From Strongyloides papillosus (lineage: Eukaryota > Nematoda > Chromadorea > Rhabditida > Strongyloididae): a stretch of 64,000 nt of DNA. The stretch covers positions 62,001-126,000 of the forward strand of contig SRSI01000074.1 of the NCBI GenBank assembly GCA_005656395.1, given 5' to 3'. Positions 58,628-64,000 of the stretch are shown here, piece after piece (the stretch's first letter is position 1; every line of letters begins with the position of its first letter). The notes below the pieces were generated by a model, which was given only the letters and a program-made list of their open reading frames with translations, was not told where the DNA came from and searched no databases. The position numbers and the translations under genes are program-made.

Positions 58628-59629
58628 ATGACTAGTCTACCATTTTTGATAGGAAAAGTAAAATCTGCTGATGGGTTGCGTTCTAATTGCGTCACAGTAA
58701 AGGAATTTTTGAAACAAGGAAAATTTAGTGCTGTATATCTTTGTGAAAAATCATTTGACAATTATAGTCTTAAAATTTGTTTCAAAGAAAGTTATGAAGT
58801 AGAATTGGATGTTTTGACGAATGTTGACTATAGATGTGCTTTTGGAAGAAGAATTGTTCAAATGTTTGACTATGGTTATTCTAATCATCTTGATCAAAAT
58901 TTTTTTGTTTATGAAATATTTAATAGGAGTTTAAGTGATTATACAAGTAAAAAACCATCATCTCGATTAAGTGCACTGGAAGGCTTATATGTTTTGTTTG
59001 AATATTTAGGTGCTTTAGAATATTTGCACAATCGAGGATTTGTGTATAGAAACGTTAAACCTTCAAGTTTATGTATTGAAAGTAAAAATGGACCTATATT
59101 TGGGAAAAGATTATACTTATGGGAGCTTGAAAGCTGTTATAGAGTTGACTATTCCTCTTTACAAGATCAAGAATACATTAAAAAAATGAAAGCCATATAT
59201 GAAAATAGAAAACAGAAAATTACTAATGGTATTAAATATTGTGCAATACAGGAACATACCAATTCTGAACCGGCGATTATAAATGATATTGAAAGCTGGT
59301 ATTATATAGGAATTAAAATTTTTGAAGGAACTTTACCTTGGTCATCCATCAAAAATAGTGAGGAAAAATTAATAATTGACGGAAAAAAAAATTTAAATGA
59401 TGTATCCAATAATTTTCTTCGTCATACACCTGTTTTATTTACCAGTATTTTTAAATTAATAGAACAATCTAATGAAAATGGTTTTAAGTATGTTGAAGCA
59501 TATCAAATTATAAAAAAGAACATAATGCAAATTAATAAAAATGATACGAATATATTGTCCTTAGAGGAAAAAAATTTCTATGAAAGTATATTGTCAAAAC
59601 GTAAAGAGATTTTAACAGTGCCAAATTAA
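58628..59629 (+). CDS. CK1-like pseudokinase
   Basis: Intronless gene for a 333-residue protein with a casein-kinase-1/TTBK-type kinase fold. The ATG at 58628 is chosen; the open frame extends a few codons upstream only to a TTG. The glycine loop is eroded (KQGKFSAVYLCE keeps one Gly). A lysine in the VAIK position is present (YSLKICFKE, K49). The catalytic loop reads VYRNVKPSSLCIE, so HRD is Tyr-Arg-Asn (Asp to Asn142). The DFG site reads LYLWELESC with no DFG aspartate. The CK1-specific SSRLSALEGLYVLFEYLGALEYLH, the INDIESWYYIGIKIFEGTLPW segment and the C-lobe helices are kept. Catalysis is therefore unlikely, while fold and probably binding are maintained. Nematodes have a large CK1 expansion, mostly in sperm; a similar use here is conjecture. 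Confidence 0.85.
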   Translation: MTSLPFLIGKVKSADGLRSNCVTVKEFLKQGKFSAVYLCEKSFDNYSLKICFKESYEVELDVLTNVDYRCAFGRRIVQMFDYGYSNHLDQNFFVYEIFNRSLSDYTSKKPSSRLSALEGLYVLFEYLGALEYLHNRGFVYRNVKPSSLCIESKNGPIFGKRLYLWELESCYRVDYSSLQDQEYIKKMKAIYENRKQKITNGIKYCAIQEHTNSEPAIINDIESWYYIGIKIFEGTLPWSSIKNSEEKLIIDGKKNLNDVSNNFLRHTPVLFTSIFKLIEQSNENGFKYVEAYQIIKKNIMQINKNDTNILSLEEKNFYESILSKRKEILTVPN

Positions 59630-60057
59630 AAACAACAAGGTTAGAAAAATTTTTAAAAATCAAATAACATCTGTAAACAATTAATATCATTTGAAAGAAA
59701 GGATAGATTTAGTTTACAGTACAAAATATCATAGAAAAGAAGTTTTTGTTAACAATTTTGAAAAAAAAGCAATAGAAGCAATAATAGATAATTAATATAT
59801 AACTTACATCAAATATTTACCTAATGTATTCAACTATTCAAATAAATATATAAATAATATTTAAAAACTCTTAATTATCAAATGTGTAAACTTTAAATAG
59901 AAAAAAATAATCATTATAAATATATTTTTTCTTCAAAGTTATAAACTTAAACTCGTATGAACATCTGAATTATAGTCATAATAATAGTTTTGTTAGTGAT
60001 AATTCAATATTTATTAATATAATTAATTTAAAGTAAAATAAAAAAAAATAAAAATAT
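59630..60057. other. Convergent 3' flanks
   Basis: 428 nt between the stop codons of the pseudokinase and Kelch genes. AT-rich, no feature seen. Confidence 0.6.
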
Positions 60058-62406
60058 TTAATCCAAATATATAAAATCAAAATCAGCGAGTGGTACCGGG
60101 AAACTAGCCGCCTTTCTCCATGGTCCATTCTCAAATACATAAATACTTCTCTGTGGTTTATTGCTTGAGTTATAACCTCCGAAAGTATAAAATTTCTCAT
60201 CGACATAGCATGCTCCTCCAGCATAAAATGAGTGTCTACATTGGAGCTCACATTCACTCCAATCATCACTTCTAGGATTGTATTGCAAAATTTTTTTGTG
60301 AACAACAGGTTCAGATCTCTCTTTTAAAACTGTTTTCCCACCAAATGAAGTAATAGCATTGTCAACCCATGCAACAGATGTTTGTAAAATTGGAATTGGA
60401 GGTGACTTAAGTTTGACCAAACCACGTTTTGATCGGTGATCAAAAAGAAACATATTTCTAGATTTTATTTGAGTTAATCCACCATATATATAAATTGCGT
60501 TTTGATATTCACATAATGAATGTCCAAAGATTTCAAATGGTTCCCTAAATGAATATGCGACTTTTTTCTCATGTTCTAAGTCATATCTAACTATAGTTTC
60601 ATTTTCGTCATTCAGTTCTCCTCCAATAATATGGACGTAATTATCTTGACGAATTGTAGCATGATTTACACGACCACATGAAAAAGAATCGCGCATATTT
60701 CTGATACTCTTATTTCTAATATTAAACGTTATAATAGAGGAATCCCTGTTTCCATTATTGTCTTCTCCACCAAAAACAAAAACATTCCCATCTTTGTACT
60801 CAACTTTACAACCCTTCCTACCGACATAAATATCAGGTACTACGTCAGATCTGTTATTCTTTATATCGTACAGATAAACATCATGATCACTTAAATAATT
60901 TCTAGTATTATCTCCTCCAACAATTAAAATACAATTACTGAAGTTTCTTAATTTTTCTTTATGAGTACTCTCATCATCCATTAAAGTTGAAAGATCATCT
61001 GCCAATGGATCTGCAAAAGCAACAGGAGAATCCTGTGCAGTAACACCACTACCATTTTCATATATATTACTTTCTCTCCCGAATGTTGATCCAGAATGTA
61101 GTGAATCGCAAAATACAGAAGCCGACTCAAGTCCATCTAATTCATCTTCTTCATCATCCAAAATATTCTTTCCTTTATAGCTCTTGACCAGCAGAGAGAC
61201 TTCTTCTTTATCATAATTACGTTCAAAATCATCAATATTCTCATCTATAAATTCCACTACTTCATCATTGTCTCCGTCTAAAGAATCGGCGTACTCCTTA
61301 CAATAGTCACAGTTACATTCATTAGATTTAACAAACTTCTTTATAGCAGTTAAACTATTAACAAAAGTATCACCTTCTCCAGGAGTGAGCAATTTCATGA
61401 GAGTTCCTCTGAATCCAACTAAGATACATTGAACTAATCCTGAACAAATTTCGTCATATGTTTTTACGCAGTCCAAAAAGACTAAAAAATCATCGATATT
61501 TCTATCATTACAGTGAAAAAACCAGTTTATAATATAGATAAACCACTCTTTATATCCACATATTGCCACACAATTGTCATTGGCATAATTTTTGAGTAAC
61601 CTTAATTTTGAACCAGGATTTTTTTCAATAGTCTCTTTGCTCCTAAAGATAGATAGTTTTTCAAGCATTTCATCCATATCCTTTTCGTATTTTACAAATA
61701 ATTCTCGAACCCCATTATCCTTTTTCGGTAAAAACTGTAATAACAGTTGTACAGATTCTTTATCAAATTTAAATATGTTATTCATATTTACCATATCTGC
61801 ATCAATGCTTCCAGCGAAAAAATCATAAGATTTGCTTACCACTTCATCACTTAATTTATCAGCTGTAGAAATATCCCTGATCCTATTGAGAACTACCAAT
61901 GGATCAGTCTTTTTAAAGAAAGAAGAGACAAATTTCTGTAAAAAAATTTTAAAATACGAGTAATTTTTATTTAAAACTTTTGTGGGTTGATTTTCTACGA
62001 ATTTATTTAAATACATCTCCCTCTGATGTTAAAATACTTTTTATGTTAAACGTACCCGCATCTGTGATACTCCGAAAATATAAGAAGTCAGAATCAAATA
62101 AGCAGCTGTTTCTCCAGATTTTTCAAATTCATTTCGTTGATATATAAATTTCTTCAATATGTTGAAATATTCTATATCAATATCATTCAGGAAAAGGTAT
62201 CCTACAAGAATAAATTTTATAGTTAATAAATCATCAAACTTACCTCTATCTTCTGAACAAAAAGAAAGTTTTAGAATCTCCTCGCTGTAGCAACTGTAGA
62301 CAATTCTACTAATTGAAACATTATTATTATTTTTTAGTACTAATTTAGCATCTGCAAATTTTGGTATAGCAGATAAAAATATAATCATATCATCAAACGC
62401 ATTCAT
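60058..62406 (-). CDS. BTB-BACK-Kelch protein with acidic insert
   Basis: Cullin-3 adaptor-type protein of about 743 residues. Preferred exons: 62406-62244, 62201-62056, 62022-61978 and 61935-60058, with introns of 42, 33 and 42 nt. The BTB fold is divergent (FADAKLVLKNNNNVSISRIV, then YFNILKKFIYQ and YIFGVSQMR). BACK spans KFVSSFFKKTDPLVVL onward. Then comes a long acidic linker (DNDEVVEFIDENIDDFE and NILDDEEDELDG). Six Kelch blades carry their GG doublets: ILIVGGDN, VFVFGGEDN, VHIIGGELND, IYIYGGLTQI, ITSFGGKTV and FYTFGGYNSS. The first and third introns are both multiples of three without in-frame stops, so the unspliced reading also stays open; the strong TTTTTTTACAG acceptor of intron 3 supports splicing. 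The substrate is unknown. Confidence 0.8.
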
Positions 62407-64000
62407 TATGATGAATACCTAAAAAAAAGTTAAATAAAATAATGTGATTTAACAATTAATTGTTGGAAAAAAGATGATATTAAATTGAAAGAAAAAAAAG
62501 ACACTTTGAGAGTCGGACTTGTGAACCTATAAAGTTAAGTTATAACGTACATGCGGGAAAATTCTTAACATGATAATTCATCTTTTATATTGTTTTAAAA
62601 TACTAGTGACGCTTAAAAAAGAATTGACATCTCTTGTCACTTTTTACAATGAGTTCTTTTTTACTGCCACTTTTTACCAACACTTTATTTAAAATATTTC
62701 AACTATCTTTTTACAAGACTGTAAAAAACTTATTATTGGAAGTATTTTAGTATGGTAATTTTTATGGGTTATTTATAAATTATCGCTATGATAGTCTAGA
62801 GGAAATAGTTTATTGAGAAGTTTGAGAAATTCTTTTAAAGAGTTTTTATTTTATTGTAAGACTTGTTGACGAGTTTTTGACTACTATATTTTTTAATTTA
62901 TTCGAATACCACTTTTTGTTTTAAATGAGAACTCCAATACTATTCTCTTTAGTGATATTTGTTTCTCTAAACGTATGGTGTGAATCTAAATTCAAATTAG
63001 TTTGCAAATCAAAATTTTTTTAGATAATAACCTTTATAATATATGTAAATTTAAATGGAAGTGACAGCTTTTAGTGTTTTTTTCATATAATGGAGTATGT
63101 TTACATAAAATATTTAATAAAGAATTTTGCAGAGTGTTTAGTGATAAACAAAGTTTGAAATTACCATTAGTCCATTTCTTTATAAGAAGATAATATTTGA
63201 TAAAAATAATGTATAAACGAAAAAGAAATTATCTCATCATTTTACCCCTTTGAACACTCACTTTATCCTCTCGATTTTACTGTGCTTCTTGAACATAAAT
63301 TTTATCAGATAACAAATTTAAAGAAATAAAAGAGCTTCTTTTAGAGTTTAAAGTCCCTGGTTTTTTTAAAAATATTTTCGATATGCAAAAATGTTGCCTG
63401 AGTTTGAAATTAAAAATAAATTTTTTTAGTGTCATCACGGCTTCAGCAAAACATTGTTTCTCCGGAATTTTTACTATAATTACTACTTTCTGATTTTCAT
63501 TGAGACTTTGCATAGGTAGTCTCAGATTCTGCAGTTTTAATTTCCGTCTCAACTGACTATTTAAAGCCAAAAATTATAACTCATAAAAGAAAATTAATAT
63601 ATGAAAAACAATTTGGTGAGTCTACTTTTTCATCTCCCATGTTTATGTGAATAAGTTAGGAAAACCGTATCACAAATTGCATAATATATATAGAAAGCCA
63701 GGTGTAAATAATTTAAATAAAAAAAACATGCTGTCAAAAGATAAAGCATAAATTTGATATGTTTTAAATATTTATTTTTAATTTTTCACTTTCACATAAA
63801 ATTAGAAAACACTTTTGATAAATATTTAGCATTTCAAAGTATAATATTATCAATTTAGTATTAAAAGTTCTGAAATTTAATACGATATTGTCAATGTGAG
63901 CAAATATATTGCATCTTATATTTAAAAACATCCTTTGTTATGTTTTTGTTTTGGATACAATAACATTGTTTGAAGTTATTTCCACAGTGAAAAATAGATT
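62407..64000. other. Intergenic, right end
   Basis: Upstream side of the Kelch gene. A minus-strand frame of 97 codons lies at 63570-63277 (MALNSQLRRKLKLQNLRLP...), basic and of no recognised family, with no supporting splice or neighbouring exon. It may be chance or a gene relic, so it is not called. No other feature is seen up to the window edge. Confidence 0.5.

Noticed and set aside
63277..63570. 97-codon minus-strand frame near the right edge
   Set aside because: Has an ATG and is somewhat less low-complexity than chance frames, but no family, splice or neighbour supports it; left as a possible relic.
1..64000. CRISPR arrays, transposons, rRNA, spliced-leader RNA genes, known microRNAs
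   Set aside because: Looked for by eye (repeated spacers, transposase motifs, U6/U1 and SL signatures, common nematode miRNA seeds); none found. A covariance-model scan could still find divergent small RNAs.

Overview
The window is nuclear DNA of a nematode, most likely a Strongyloides-type worm (Strongyloididae, clade IV). Base composition is extremely AT-rich. Genes are split by very short GT-AG introns, mostly 33-60 nt, with TTTTAG or TTTCAG-type acceptors. The gene content is typical of nematodes: ZP/cuticlin-like proteins, DUF273 and GT92 glycosyltransferases, an amine-type Cys-loop channel, a ShKT-tailed carboxypeptidase and MATH-BTB and UGT relics. No bacterial, viral or transposon gene was recognised. 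Species cannot be fixed from the sequence alone.

Layout, left part (1-23 kb): a folate-carrier-type SLC19 transporter runs off the left edge. It is followed by a fused DUF273-GT92 glycosyltransferase with one frameshift, a tRNA-Thr(AGU), a large NACHT-WD40 protein, a degenerate UDP-glycosyltransferase, a truncated MATH-BTB relic, an AT-hook orphan, an M14 carboxypeptidase with a ShKT tail, a ZP membrane protein and a SHC-type PTB-SH2 adaptor.

Middle (23-40 kb) is a housekeeping block: mitochondrial EF-Tu and COG5 (tandem, possible operon), an AGPAT5-like acyltransferase, Bax inhibitor-1, phosphatidylinositol synthase, a 6.3 kb gene-free stretch, a small LIR-type protein resembling TP53INP/DOR, and BAP31. 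Many of these act in the ER/Golgi or in membrane lipid synthesis.

Right part (42-64 kb): an anion-type amine-gated Cys-loop channel, an SLC17-type transporter, a neuropeptide-type GPCR, a tiny one-TM protein, an SLC7 light-chain amino-acid transporter, a MIC13/QIL1-like MICOS subunit in three tiny exons, a second ZP protein, a core-2/I-branching (GT14) glycosyltransferase with a GC-AG intron, a CK1-like pseudokinase and a BTB-BACK-Kelch protein. The last 1.6 kb holds no convincing gene. Exon structures were derived by hand from splice signals and reading-frame continuity; every multi-exon model given closes in phase, except for two single-site frameshifts that are reported as such.
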